From: Chitinophagaceae bacterium
Lineage (GTDB): Bacteria > Bacteroidota > Bacteroidia > Chitinophagales > Chitinophagaceae
NCBI GenBank assembly: GCA_019454915.1
Contig: JACFNM010000171.1
Location: 1 to 8,749 of the forward strand
Length of the DNA stretch: 8,749 bases
Direction of reading: 5' to 3'
Shown here one piece after another: positions 1 to 7,876 of the stretch (position 1 is its first letter; the number at the start of each line of letters is the position of its first letter). A model generated the notes under the pieces. That model was given only the letters and a program-made list of their open reading frames with translations, had not been told where the DNA came from and searched no databases. Made by a program: the position numbers and the translations under genes.

Positions 1-21
1 TATTGAAATAATTTTTTTCAT
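1..21 (-). CDS. Probable start of a further operon gene (N-terminal 7 codons only)
   Basis: An ATG on the minus strand at 21-19 opens a frame reading MKKIISI up to the window edge. A short lysine-rich start followed by isoleucines is the usual opening of a Bacteroidota signal peptide. The gap from the SusD-like stop is 21 bases, much like the 24-base and 36-base gaps between the preceding genes, which supports a fourth gene in the same operon. In PULs the position after susD often holds a surface glycan-binding lipoprotein (SusE/SusF-like) or a glycosidase, but nothing here identifies the product. With only seven codons, a chance ATG in AT-rich DNA cannot be excluded. Confidence 0.5.
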
Positions 22-42
22 CAGTATATTTTTTTATCAGCA

Positions 43-1617
43 TTAATAATAAGCAACCGGGTCTTTTGCCAGTTCCGGATCCTGCAGTATTTCTCCTGAA
101 GGAATGGGCAAATGCATCATACTTTCCGTAAAAGTGGTTACGTAATAGGGCGAAGTGGCTGTTCCCCTGTTCTGCGCCATAATGATCTGCTTAGCCTTTT
201 CAAAACCCTGTCTTTGAATATCAAACCAGTATTCGCCTTCGAAGGCCAGTTCAACCCGGCGTTCGTGCATAATGTCGTCCAGCGTTATTGAAGTTTTTCC
301 GGAAAGTCCGGCGCGGGCACGTACTTTATTCAGCGCCTCCAAAGCCTCCGCATCGGTGGTGTTGGTATTATTACCCAGTATGGATTCTGCATAAATCAGC
401 AGCACATCTGCGTATCTCAAAATCATGGTATTGATACCCGTGTTCATGCCCAACACCGTTTCACCGCCGTAAGAGGAACCCGGACCTACCACGTATTTTG
501 CGATATTAGACCGGGTGTCATTTTTCTGGCCGCCTTCACCCACTGTTACTGTGGTATCGTATTTGTAGCCTCCCGCCATGAATTCGTTGTATTTCTCGTT
601 GGTGCCCTGTGGTTTCCATTCCGGCTTACTCCAGCCCTGTTCCATCATAGAGCCTTTTCTGCGTTTGTCTCCGAATTCAAATTCGTTCTGGATATCTATA
701 GTAGGTAAATACAATTCCCACATGCTGGCTTCATTTGTCTGCATGTTGGACGGTCCGCGATCCGGATTTTTTTGATTGCCGGAACCCCAGGGATTACCGG
801 TCAATTGATGCTGGACGGAAAAAATGGATTCAATATTGTTGTTATTGGCGCTTGAATTAAACATGCCGGCGTAATCCGGAAATAAATCATACTGATTGGA
901 TTCTATCACCTCTTTGGCTTTGATCCGGGCGTTTTCATAGTCTTTATTATAAAGATAGAGTTTGGCCATCATTCCTTTTGCCGCATATTTGGTTAGTCTT
1001 CCGGCTTCAGGATCGGTTTCAGGAAGCCCGGCTTCCGCCAGCTTCAATTCTTCGAGGGCAAATTTTAATACATCGGCTTTGTGATAACGCGGGATATTAA
1101 AATCACCGCCCTTTGCCGTTCCTCCCGGATCGGTAACGATTGGTGCATCACCCCAGGCACGGGCAATGAAAAAATAAACGGTACCTCTGAAAAAATGACA
1201 CTCCGCTATGGCCGGGTCTATAAACGTAGGGTTGCCTCCTTCACTTTTCTTTATTTCGAGGGCGTTCATATATTCGCTCGTCCATCCGCCGATCTTATAA
1301 AATACCTTCCAGGCATCGGCAATACGCACCGCCGTGGAAGCCAGTGTGAAATTTAAAAAAGGCGCATCGTCTGCATTACCGCCTCCCGTATATTCGTTGC
1401 CCGCCATTACATCGCCAATTACATCCATAGCCCGGTTTTCATAACCGCTCCAGGGTAAACCATACAGGGTGCTGGTGAGTCCCCTTACTTCTTCAGCCGT
1501 GTTGTAATAATTAGACAAGGTGGTACCGTCTAACGAGGTTCGTTCAATAAAGTCTTTATTGCAGGAAGCCAGGGTGATGGTGCCCAATAACATGGCGTAT
1601 ATTATTTTATATTTCAT
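43..1617 (-). CDS. SusD/RagB-family glycan-binding outer-membrane lipoprotein
   Basis: This is a 524-residue surface lipoprotein that would bind oligosaccharide and act as the lid on the SusC-like transporter encoded just upstream. Residues 1-19 form a lipoprotein signal ending in the lipobox LASC, with Cys19 as the lipidated residue. The following NKDF carries an acidic residue close to the cysteine, as in Bacteroidota surface-export signals. Family landmarks in order are AECHFFRGTVYFFIARAWGD (139-158), a TPR-like segment GRLTKYAAKGMMAKLYLYN (206-224), ILRYADVLLIYAES (399-412), ALNKVRARAGL (428-438), HERRVELAFEGEYWFDIQR (451-469) and the C-terminal LPIPSGEI (503-510). The length is normal for the family and the frame looks intact. 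The start is supported by the signal peptide and an SD-like AAGGA five bases upstream. The glycan bound cannot be read from the sequence; xyloglucan oligosaccharides are suggested only by the neighbouring GH31 gene. Confidence 0.96.
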   Translation of the reverse strand: MKYKIIYAMLLGTITLASCNKDFIERTSLDGTTLSNYYNTAEEVRGLTSTLYGLPWSGYENRAMDVIGDVMAGNEYTGGGNADDAPFLNFTLASTAVRIADAWKVFYKIGGWTSEYMNALEIKKSEGGNPTFIDPAIAECHFFRGTVYFFIARAWGDAPIVTDPGGTAKGGDFNIPRYHKADVLKFALEELKLAEAGLPETDPEAGRLTKYAAKGMMAKLYLYNKDYENARIKAKEVIESNQYDLFPDYAGMFNSSANNNNIESIFSVQHQLTGNPWGSGNQKNPDRGPSNMQTNEASMWELYLPTIDIQNEFEFGDKRRKGSMMEQGWSKPEWKPQGTNEKYNEFMAGGYKYDTTVTVGEGGQKNDTRSNIAKYVVGPGSSYGGETVLGMNTGINTMILRYADVLLIYAESILGNNTNTTDAEALEALNKVRARAGLSGKTSITLDDIMHERRVELAFEGEYWFDIQRQGFEKAKQIIMAQNRGTATSPYYVTTFTESMMHLPIPSGEILQDPELAKDPVAYY

Positions 1618-1622
1618 TAGTT

Positions 1623-1627
1623 TCCTT
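1623..1627 (-). promoter_or_regulatory. SD-like ribosome binding site for the SusD-like gene
   Basis: On the minus strand the sequence AAGGA lies five bases before the ATG at 1617. It supports that start codon. Bacteroidota usually initiate with little or no Shine-Dalgarno pairing, and no comparable motif precedes the SusC-like or GH31 starts in this window, so it may be real or a by-product of an A-rich leader. Confidence 0.4.
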
Positions 1628-1641
1628 TTTAATAGTTGATG

Positions 1642-4600
1642 TTATAGTTCAATATTTATACCTGCGGTGATGGTGCGGGGATTGGGATAGTGCCCGGCGT
1701 CCACATTCATCAAACGGATATTGTTATTGAAGGCGCCAATCTCCGGATCATAGCCGCTGTATTTTGTGAATGTCCCTAAGTTCTGCACGGTGAGATATAC
1801 CCTCAGACTATTTATCTGTGCCCTGTTGAGCAAATCTTTGGGTATCCGGTAACCCACGGTGATGTTTTGTATCCGCAGATAGGAACCGTCTTCCACGTAC
1901 CGGTCGGACATAGCCACGTTGTTCACTTGTCCGCTTACAAACCTGGGGAGCTTACCGTTGGTATTAGTTGCCGTGTATCGGTCTAATACCGTGCGTAATT
2001 GGTTATAATAAATGTTATCCATTTTTTCCAATTGCCATCTCAGGAAGTTGAAGATTTTAGCGCCGTAACTTCCCTGGAGAAAAACAGAGACATCAAAGTC
2101 TTTGTATTGAAAAGTATTGGTAATACCATAGGTGAATTTTGGTAAGGGACTGCCAATATAGGTGATGTCGTTCTCGTCTATTTTTTTATCGCCATTAATA
2201 TCTTTAAAGCGAATATCTCCCAGCCAGGTGTGTGTTTCATCCACAGAATACCCAAATTGCGGCAGGCTTTCATCCAGGTCTTTTTGCGTGCGGAATATAC
2301 CGTCGGTTACTAAGCCAAAGAATGAACCAACGGTATAGCCGGGATTGGTGTAGGTGATCGTATAGTTGTCGTAATAAACCTTTCCGGCTAAGCCCGCAGT
2401 GGAATTGGCCATCTTGTCCAGTTTGTTTTTAAACTGGGAGTAGATGATATTGGTTTTCCAGGAAAAATGCTTTGATTTGATATTCGTGCTGTTGATGCTC
2501 AGGTCAACCCCGGTATTGGACATCTGACCCACATTGCCTACAGGCGCTTTCAGGTCATCCCATGAATCGCCCACCCCGATTAATCTGGGTCCGGTGAGGA
2601 ATAACAGCATATTGGAGGTTGTCTTTTTATAGACGTCCACGGTGGCGTCTATTCGGCCGTTTACTATGGACAGGTCAATCCCGGCATTTTGGGTGACCAC
2701 AGATTCCCAGCTTAGGTCGGGATTGGCTATTCCATTCAGATAGCTGGCGTTGCCAAATCCCACGGGGCCGGGCCAAAAGCCGATTGCAGAAGTATAAGGG
2801 GGATTCTGCGCGCCGGAGGGCAGGTTTTGATTGCCCACAGCGCCATAACCCACGCGGAGTTTTAAATAGCTGATAAAAGGTTTCAGCCCTTCTGCAAAAT
2901 TTTCGTTTGAAACCGTCCATCCTACAGAAGCGCCGGGGAAATATCCCCATTTATTATTCGTACCAAAGTTAGAGGAACCGTCAGCCCGGAAGCTTACTGA
3001 TAAAGAGTAGCGGTTATCATAGGCGTAATTGGCTCTTGCAAAATAGGACTCCATCGCCCATTGCGATTTTCCGCCGTTAAGTTCCCAGGTGGTTTTGTCA
3101 CTGTTACCGGCATTAATGTCCAGGATATTATTTTGCAAATCCACTCTTTTGCCGGCTAATCCTTCGTAGTACGAATATTGCGCTTCGTGTCCCGCCGTTA
3201 CTGAGATGTTATGATTATTGAAGTATTTGTTGTAGTTGAGATAATTTCTCAGGGCATAATAATAACTGTTGCCCCTGTTGTCGAATAACTGGCTTTGAAG
3301 CACGGTATTCCCTACGTTGCCTGCATATTGATAAGCGAGGTTATTATTTAAACCCAAAGAATAGGATACTTCATTCCTCAGATCGAAATCTTTGAGGAAA
3401 GAAATATCCGCATAAACGTTGCCAAACACCTGTGCATTTACCGTTTTATTTCCGCGCATGGCGCTGCGGGCTATCGGATTATCCTGTCCATATTTTACAC
3501 CGCTTATGGTGTTGCCGCCACCCCAACTGCCATCCAGGTTTTTCACCGGTATCAGCGGGTTTTGAATAGCGCCCCACCAGATGGTTCCTTCAGCGGCATC
3601 CGCAAGTGTTACATTTTGGATATTCCGGGAGCCGTTGGCGCTTACGCCGATTTTTAACCAGTTCTTTAATTGGTGATCCAGGTTAAACCGCATGGTATAT
3701 CTTTTGAAATCAGACCCGATTAATATCCCCGTTTGATCAAAATAATTTAATGACAGGTAATAGTTGGTTTTGTCTTTACCACCCGAAAAACTCAGTTGAT
3801 GATTCTGCATCTGACCCGTGCGAAACATCGCTTCCTGCCAATCGGTGCCGGGGCCTAAAATAGAGGGATCTTTAAACTCTTCCGTGGGTTGCGCACCGAT
3901 GATTGGCGCTACTTCATTCTGGTATTGAGCAAACTCTCTGAGGTTCATCACGTCTAATTTCTTTACCACGCTCGACTGACCGTAATAGCCGTCATAATTG
4001 ATTTTACCCTCGCCGGCTTTTCCTTTTTTGGTAGTGATGAGGATCACCCCGTTAGCAGCCTGGGAACCGTATATAGACTGTGCAGAGGCGTCTTTCAATA
4101 CATCAATGGACTCAATATCGTTGGGGTTGATAGTAGCCATGATACTGTTACCGGTTTGGCCATCAGAGCCTCCAAGTCCGGCGTATCCCGAACTGGATTT
4201 GGTATTGCTTACAAAAGGCACGCCGTCAATCACGATAAGCGGATCGTTGCTGTTGATGGTGGTTACTCCGCGTATTTTAATAGAGACTCCTCCACCGGGC
4301 TGACCGCTGTTATTCATAACCGTAACGCCGGATACTTTTCCCTGTATGGCCTGGTCTATACCGGCAACGGGAAGATCTTTGATATCTTTTGCACTTACGG
4401 AAGAGATAGAGGAGGTGACATTAGCTCTTTTGGCCGTACCGTAACCCACCACGACCACTTCATTCAGGTTTTGAGAAACAGACTCCATGACAATCTCCAG
4501 CACAGCCGCCGTACCGATAGCCACTTCCTGACTTTTCATTCCTATTGAAGTTATAATAAGGGTTTTAGCAGACGGTGGCGCCTGCAGGGAAAATATACCT

Positions 4601-4797
4601 GAACTGTTGGTGGAGGTGATGATCTTCGTTTGCTTCACCTCAACGGTGGCGCCCGGTAATGTGTTTCCCTGATCGTCTCTTACCGTACCCGTAATTTTCC
4701 GGGTATTATCCTGAGCATACCCGGAAGAGATAAGCAGTAGCGAGAGGAAAGACCAAAGCAGGGCTTTGACTATCATCGCTTTTTTGTTTGTATTCAT
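1642..4797 (-). CDS. SusC/RagA-family TonB-linked outer-membrane oligosaccharide transporter
   Basis: This is a 1051-residue TonB-dependent transporter that would import oligosaccharides across the outer membrane with the SusD-like lipoprotein encoded 24 bases downstream. Residues 1-28 are a signal peptide with likely cleavage after GYA. A carboxypeptidase-regulatory-like beta-sandwich follows (about 34-107, with GTVRDDQGNTLPGATVEV). Next come the TonB-box-like stretch LNEVVVVGYG (111-120) and the plug domain (about 121-262), which carries IRGVTTINSNDPLIVIDGVP (175-194) and ESIDVLKDASAQSIYGSQAA (229-248), both hallmarks of the SusC/RagA family. The remainder is the beta-barrel, rich in alternating aromatic strands. 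There is no N-terminal STN domain, so control by a FecI/FecR sigma/anti-sigma pair is unlikely, in keeping with the divergent sensor gene. The last residues are GINIEL, ending in leucine instead of the usual aromatic residue. Length and frame look normal. The gene begins 36 bases after the GH31 stop. Confidence 0.97.
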   Translation of the reverse strand: MNTNKKAMIVKALLWSFLSLLLISSGYAQDNTRKITGTVRDDQGNTLPGATVEVKQTKIITSTNSSGIFSLQAPPSAKTLIITSIGMKSQEVAIGTAAVLEIVMESVSQNLNEVVVVGYGTAKRANVTSSISSVSAKDIKDLPVAGIDQAIQGKVSGVTVMNNSGQPGGGVSIKIRGVTTINSNDPLIVIDGVPFVSNTKSSSGYAGLGGSDGQTGNSIMATINPNDIESIDVLKDASAQSIYGSQAANGVILITTKKGKAGEGKINYDGYYGQSSVVKKLDVMNLREFAQYQNEVAPIIGAQPTEEFKDPSILGPGTDWQEAMFRTGQMQNHQLSFSGGKDKTNYYLSLNYFDQTGILIGSDFKRYTMRFNLDHQLKNWLKIGVSANGSRNIQNVTLADAAEGTIWWGAIQNPLIPVKNLDGSWGGGNTISGVKYGQDNPIARSAMRGNKTVNAQVFGNVYADISFLKDFDLRNEVSYSLGLNNNLAYQYAGNVGNTVLQSQLFDNRGNSYYYALRNYLNYNKYFNNHNISVTAGHEAQYSYYEGLAGKRVDLQNNILDINAGNSDKTTWELNGGKSQWAMESYFARANYAYDNRYSLSVSFRADGSSNFGTNNKWGYFPGASVGWTVSNENFAEGLKPFISYLKLRVGYGAVGNQNLPSGAQNPPYTSAIGFWPGPVGFGNASYLNGIANPDLSWESVVTQNAGIDLSIVNGRIDATVDVYKKTTSNMLLFLTGPRLIGVGDSWDDLKAPVGNVGQMSNTGVDLSINSTNIKSKHFSWKTNIIYSQFKNKLDKMANSTAGLAGKVYYDNYTITYTNPGYTVGSFFGLVTDGIFRTQKDLDESLPQFGYSVDETHTWLGDIRFKDINGDKKIDENDITYIGSPLPKFTYGITNTFQYKDFDVSVFLQGSYGAKIFNFLRWQLEKMDNIYYNQLRTVLDRYTATNTNGKLPRFVSGQVNNVAMSDRYVEDGSYLRIQNITVGYRIPKDLLNRAQINSLRVYLTVQNLGTFTKYSGYDPEIGAFNNNIRLMNVDAGHYPNPRTITAGINIEL

Positions 4798-4833
4798 GTG
4801 TAAACAATTATGGTTTTAAAAAATGGTGATGCT

Positions 4834-7719
4834 TTAATCTTTGATGTTCATTCGGATTGTTTGTTCGTTACCGTTATAGGATATCGCGGTATCGGATTGA
4901 TCGGTGTCCTGAACAATCCGGTCTCTCCCAGGCTTGATCCACACGACGCGGAAAATTTTATTTTCCGGTAGTCCGCTGAAGGTTCCTTTGCGTTTTCCTA
5001 TGGTGAGTGTTTTAGCCGACTCATTGTAGCTGACGGGGATGGTACTAAACTGTCCTTTTTCGTAATTGTAGTTTGTTCCTTCATCCTCATATAAGGTAAA
5101 GGAGGCGTCCTTTCCGGTGTAAACGTATAGCGTAACCATGTCGGAGGACTTCTCTGCCGTGTATTGCAGAACGGGGCCAACGGGTAAAATGGATCCTTCT
5201 TTTACGAAAACAGGCATACGCGTGTAAGACGCGGTTGCCGTGATAAAACGACCCCCTTCATAAAAACTTCCCGTATGAAAATCATACCATCCCTGACCGC
5301 CCGGAAGATAAACCTGCCGGCTCCTCGCTTTGAACTGATATACCGGGTTGATGAGCAGGGACGGGCCGAACATGTACTGGTCTTTTATCGGTCTTACTTC
5401 CTGGTCTTCGGGGAAATCCATGATCAACCCCCGCATCATCGTGTAGTCATGATGATATACACTGCCGGCAAGGGAATAGATATAGGGAAGAAGCTGGTAT
5501 CTCAGACGATTGTAATACAGCATGCTCTGATAGGCGGGGTGCGTTTCCGGCGCTATATTGAATAGTTCGCGATAGGGGTATTGTCCATGCGACCGGAAAA
5601 TAGGACAGAACGCGCCAAATTGATACCACCGGGTATTGAGTTCTCTCCATTCCTCCAGGGCTTCTCCCCGTGGGTCAGGCTTATCATACTTGTCTTCTAC
5701 AAAAAAGCCTCCAATATCGGTGGTCCAGTAGGGCAGTCCGGACATTGAAAAATTAATACCTGCGGGAATCTGGCGTTCCAGTTCGTCGAATCTCGCAGCA
5801 ATATCGCCGCTCCAGGTGGCGGCGCCATAGCGTTGCAGACCGGCATAGGCCGAGCGGGTTAATATGAATACCCGCTTCCCCGGATCAGTGATGCGTTGAC
5901 CCTCGTAAATGCCTTTGGCATGGGCCAGTGCATACCCGTTAAAGTAGGCGGTGGAAGGTCCTGATGCTGTGGGATTCATTAATGCTTTCCTTTTTTCTAT
6001 AGTGGCGTTGGATAAGATATCCGGTTCGGTAGCGTCTAACCACCAGGCGTCAACCCCCTTGCTGTAAAGATGCGTGTTGAGAAGCCCCCAGAAGGCCTTA
6101 CGGGCATCGGGGTTAAAGGCGTCGTAAAAGGTAGAAGTGTAGCCCTTTCCGATCCAATCTCGGGTTTTATCCACGATGTTTTGCTGATATAGCCAGTTGT
6201 GGTCAGCAAACAGCTTATAGTTATCTATGCCCTCGTAAAATTTAGGCCACACGGAAATCATAAAATGGGTATTATAGGTTTCGTGTAGTTTTTGGATCAT
6301 TCCTTCAGGGTCCGGGAATCTGATGCTGTCGAATTCCTGACTACCCCATTGATCCTCTTTCCAGTAGCTCCAGTCTAATACGATGTTGTCCAGTCCTATT
6401 TTTCTCTTCCTAAACTCACCGACGGTTTGCTCAATCTCAGCCTGTGTTTTGTATCTTTCTCTGCTTTGCCAGAAGCCATAAGCCCATTTGGGGAGTATAG
6501 CTGCTTTACCGGTAAGCAGCCGGTATCCTTCAATGATTTTGTCGGCGTTTTTTCCGAAAATGAAATAGTAATCGAGTTGCTTGCCCGCTTCAGAAGAGAG
6601 CCGAGTTTTGTGCTGCATTTCTTCAGGGACAGGTGGCAGCCATTTCAGCGAAGCAAAGGCCTGATCGGATTCCGGTATCCATTCTAATTTTATCGAATAA
6701 GGTCTATCCTTTTTCATAGGGAGTTCAAAAAACGACGGGCCGGGATTCCAGCCTTCCCTCCATTTGTCCAGCAGCAACACGTCGTCCAGCCAGAATTTGA
6801 TGTATCCCGAACCGGTGAGGTAAAACTTGTGTGTGCCGGAAGTGTCTGAGGTTATAGATCCTTCCCAGGTAACCTTGCCCCCGGGCATGGGAAATGCGGA
6901 AGGGATGTCTTTAAGTGACGGAAGAAAGGAATAGTCTATTTGGCTTTCCTGCCGGCGAACGTAGATCCGGCTACTGTCATTCCGGTTGCTATAGGTTGCC
7001 GTTAGTCCGGGAGCGCTGCCGTCTTTTCCTTTTAGGGTGAAAGCAGACAAAGGTTTTTTTTCCCGGTTATCGCCAAAATGACTGATTGAATAATTATCCC
7101 AGAGCAGGCCATAGTGGCGGGAGGAAATCAGAAAAGGTACTGCTACGATAGCATTATACTGGGTGAGGTCAACATCTTTGTTTTTGTAATTCATTATTCC
7201 CGTCTGTTGCTGACCTAAGCCGTAAATAGCTTCATCATCCGGAGAGTCGAATGACTGACTGATTTGGAAAAAAGACTCATTGTCTATCGTCACGGGGATG
7301 AGTTTTTTCTCTCCGCCTTTCGGTTCCCGTAATAATGTATTTCCGGTGCTGTCTTTGAAGATGACTTCTCCGGTTATTCTGGAAACGGTAGCAGAGACAG
7401 ACCTTGTTCTTATCACTTCATACTCACCGTTGGTTTCGTGTTCCCAGGCTGGCGCTTTTATGGATGCGGTATCACGCATCAGGCTCCGGCTGCTTGAAAA
7501 GTGCGCTTTATCCCCTATGGCGGAAACGCGAATAATCTCAGGTGAGATGACCGTCAGTTTAATGGCTTTAATACCGGTGTGTGAATAGTTGGTCAGTTGT
7601 ATCTCTAAGCCATCCGTGAAAACTTTCACCGGTTTTGTAGTTTGGCAGCCGGCAGACATTAAAAAAATAAATATAGCCGGTCTCAATAATATTTTATTGT
7701 ATACCTGTTGGAATGTCAT
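4834..7719 (-). CDS. GH31 glycosidase with PA14 insert, probable alpha-xylosidase lipoprotein
   Basis: This 961-residue retaining alpha-glycosidase is the first gene of the operon. Residues 1-25 form a lipoprotein signal ending MSAGC (Cys25); serine at the -3 position is slightly atypical. The mature start QTTKPV has no acidic residues, so a periplasm-facing enzyme is inferred. The N-terminal GH31 beta-sandwich (about 31-235, with DDEAIYGLGQQQ and GLLWDNYSISHFGD) is interrupted by a PA14 domain (about 236-363) and resumes at about 382. The catalytic barrel starts near LPKWAYGFWQSRERY (409-423). Expected active-site residues are Asp449 in IVLDW, nucleophile Asp562 in WWLDATEPD, acid/base Asp639 in TWSGDI, and Arg709/His711 in FRSHG. 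GLPYWTTDIGGF (661-672) is also typical. A DUF5110-type beta domain lies at about 855-925. The domain plan and the barrel wording resemble alpha-xylosidases of xyloglucan loci (Cellvibrio Xyl31A, Bacteroides ovatus GH31A types, from memory). Alpha-glucosidase or transglycosylase activity remains possible. The frame appears intact. Confidence 0.93.
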   Translation of the reverse strand: MTFQQVYNKILLRPAIFIFLMSAGCQTTKPVKVFTDGLEIQLTNYSHTGIKAIKLTVISPEIIRVSAIGDKAHFSSSRSLMRDTASIKAPAWEHETNGEYEVIRTRSVSATVSRITGEVIFKDSTGNTLLREPKGGEKKLIPVTIDNESFFQISQSFDSPDDEAIYGLGQQQTGIMNYKNKDVDLTQYNAIVAVPFLISSRHYGLLWDNYSISHFGDNREKKPLSAFTLKGKDGSAPGLTATYSNRNDSSRIYVRRQESQIDYSFLPSLKDIPSAFPMPGGKVTWEGSITSDTSGTHKFYLTGSGYIKFWLDDVLLLDKWREGWNPGPSFFELPMKKDRPYSIKLEWIPESDQAFASLKWLPPVPEEMQHKTRLSSEAGKQLDYYFIFGKNADKIIEGYRLLTGKAAILPKWAYGFWQSRERYKTQAEIEQTVGEFRKRKIGLDNIVLDWSYWKEDQWGSQEFDSIRFPDPEGMIQKLHETYNTHFMISVWPKFYEGIDNYKLFADHNWLYQQNIVDKTRDWIGKGYTSTFYDAFNPDARKAFWGLLNTHLYSKGVDAWWLDATEPDILSNATIEKRKALMNPTASGPSTAYFNGYALAHAKGIYEGQRITDPGKRVFILTRSAYAGLQRYGAATWSGDIAARFDELERQIPAGINFSMSGLPYWTTDIGGFFVEDKYDKPDPRGEALEEWRELNTRWYQFGAFCPIFRSHGQYPYRELFNIAPETHPAYQSMLYYNRLRYQLLPYIYSLAGSVYHHDYTMMRGLIMDFPEDQEVRPIKDQYMFGPSLLINPVYQFKARSRQVYLPGGQGWYDFHTGSFYEGGRFITATASYTRMPVFVKEGSILPVGPVLQYTAEKSSDMVTLYVYTGKDASFTLYEDEGTNYNYEKGQFSTIPVSYNESAKTLTIGKRKGTFSGLPENKIFRVVWIKPGRDRIVQDTDQSDTAISYNGNEQTIRMNIKD

Positions 7720-7753
7720 CGTGGTCAGAAAAAATAGGAATGATTGCTGAATT

Positions 7754-7784
7754 CGGTTTCACATCAAAACTAATTTTGAAACCG
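7754..7784. repeat. Inverted repeat with mirrored -7-like boxes, candidate operator
   Basis: CGGTTTC at 7754-7760 is matched by its exact reverse complement GAAACCG at 7778-7784, with a 17-base spacer. Inside, CAAAA (7765-7769) faces TTTTG (7774-7778), giving a second, nested level of symmetry. The element lies 35 bases upstream of the GH31 start and overlaps the best minus-strand -7 match, which is where an operator would be effective. It could equally be a fortuitous AT-rich symmetry. Confidence 0.45.
7765..7772 (-). promoter_or_regulatory. Candidate -7 box for the GH31-SusC-SusD operon
   Basis: Read on the minus strand this is TAGTTTTG, a full match to the Bacteroidota -7 consensus TAnnTTTG. 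It would place transcription initiation around 7758, leaving a leader of roughly 40 bases before the GH31 ATG. No TTTG-like -33 element is visible at the expected distance upstream (around 7792-7798, which is GC-rich), so the promoter may be weak or dependent on an activator, as expected for a regulated PUL. Confidence 0.4.
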
Positions 7785-7825
7785 GATTGAATGGGGCCCG
7801 GATTGTTTAAATGATAGGTATCAAC

Positions 7826-7876
7826 CGTTAACCTTTGGGTATGTTTTGTTTATTTGTGGGGTATAAAATGTTAACG
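7826..7876. repeat. Inverted repeat built on two GTTAAC palindromes
   Basis: CGTTAACCTTT at 7826-7836 and AAATGTTAACG at 7866-7876 are reverse complements at 10 of 11 positions, with a 29-base spacer. Each arm contains the self-complementary hexamer GTTAAC, and the two hexamer centres are 43 bases apart, close to four helical turns. This spacing would put two bound protein dimers on the same DNA face. The pair sits in the middle of the divergent region. The function is unknown, and chance is possible for an element this short. Confidence 0.4.

Noticed and set aside
22..42. T-rich stretch after the susD stop as a terminator
   Set aside because: There is no stem before the T/A runs, and a plausible next start codon follows directly, which favours operon continuation.
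3998..4303. 101-codon open frame on the plus strand
   Set aside because: It is antisense to the conserved SusC plug motifs, whose conservation explains the open frame.
4156..4548. 130-codon open frame on the plus strand
   Set aside because: It lies wholly antisense to the signal, plug and N-terminal domains of the SusC-like gene, has no family resemblance and no promoter context. It is a shadow of the real coding frame.
4798..4833. Internal promoter or regulatory hairpin between GH31 and susC
   Set aside because: The 36-base gap is A/T-rich, but no TAnnTTTG match or convincing stem was found, so it is treated as a plain intra-operon spacer.
6631..7014. PA14 segment as evidence of a toxin or adhesin
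   Set aside because: PA14 is a general carbohydrate-associated beta-barrel. Here it is embedded within an intact GH31 enzyme, a known arrangement for alpha-xylosidases.
7280..7588. 102-codon open frame on the plus strand inside the GH31 gene
   Set aside because: It is antisense to the well-supported N-terminal domain of GH31 and shows no recognisable protein features.
7754..7784. Inverted repeat as a transcription terminator
   Set aside because: It sits between two divergent start codons with no upstream gene end to terminate, has a 17-base loop, and lacks a T-run directly after the stem on either strand.
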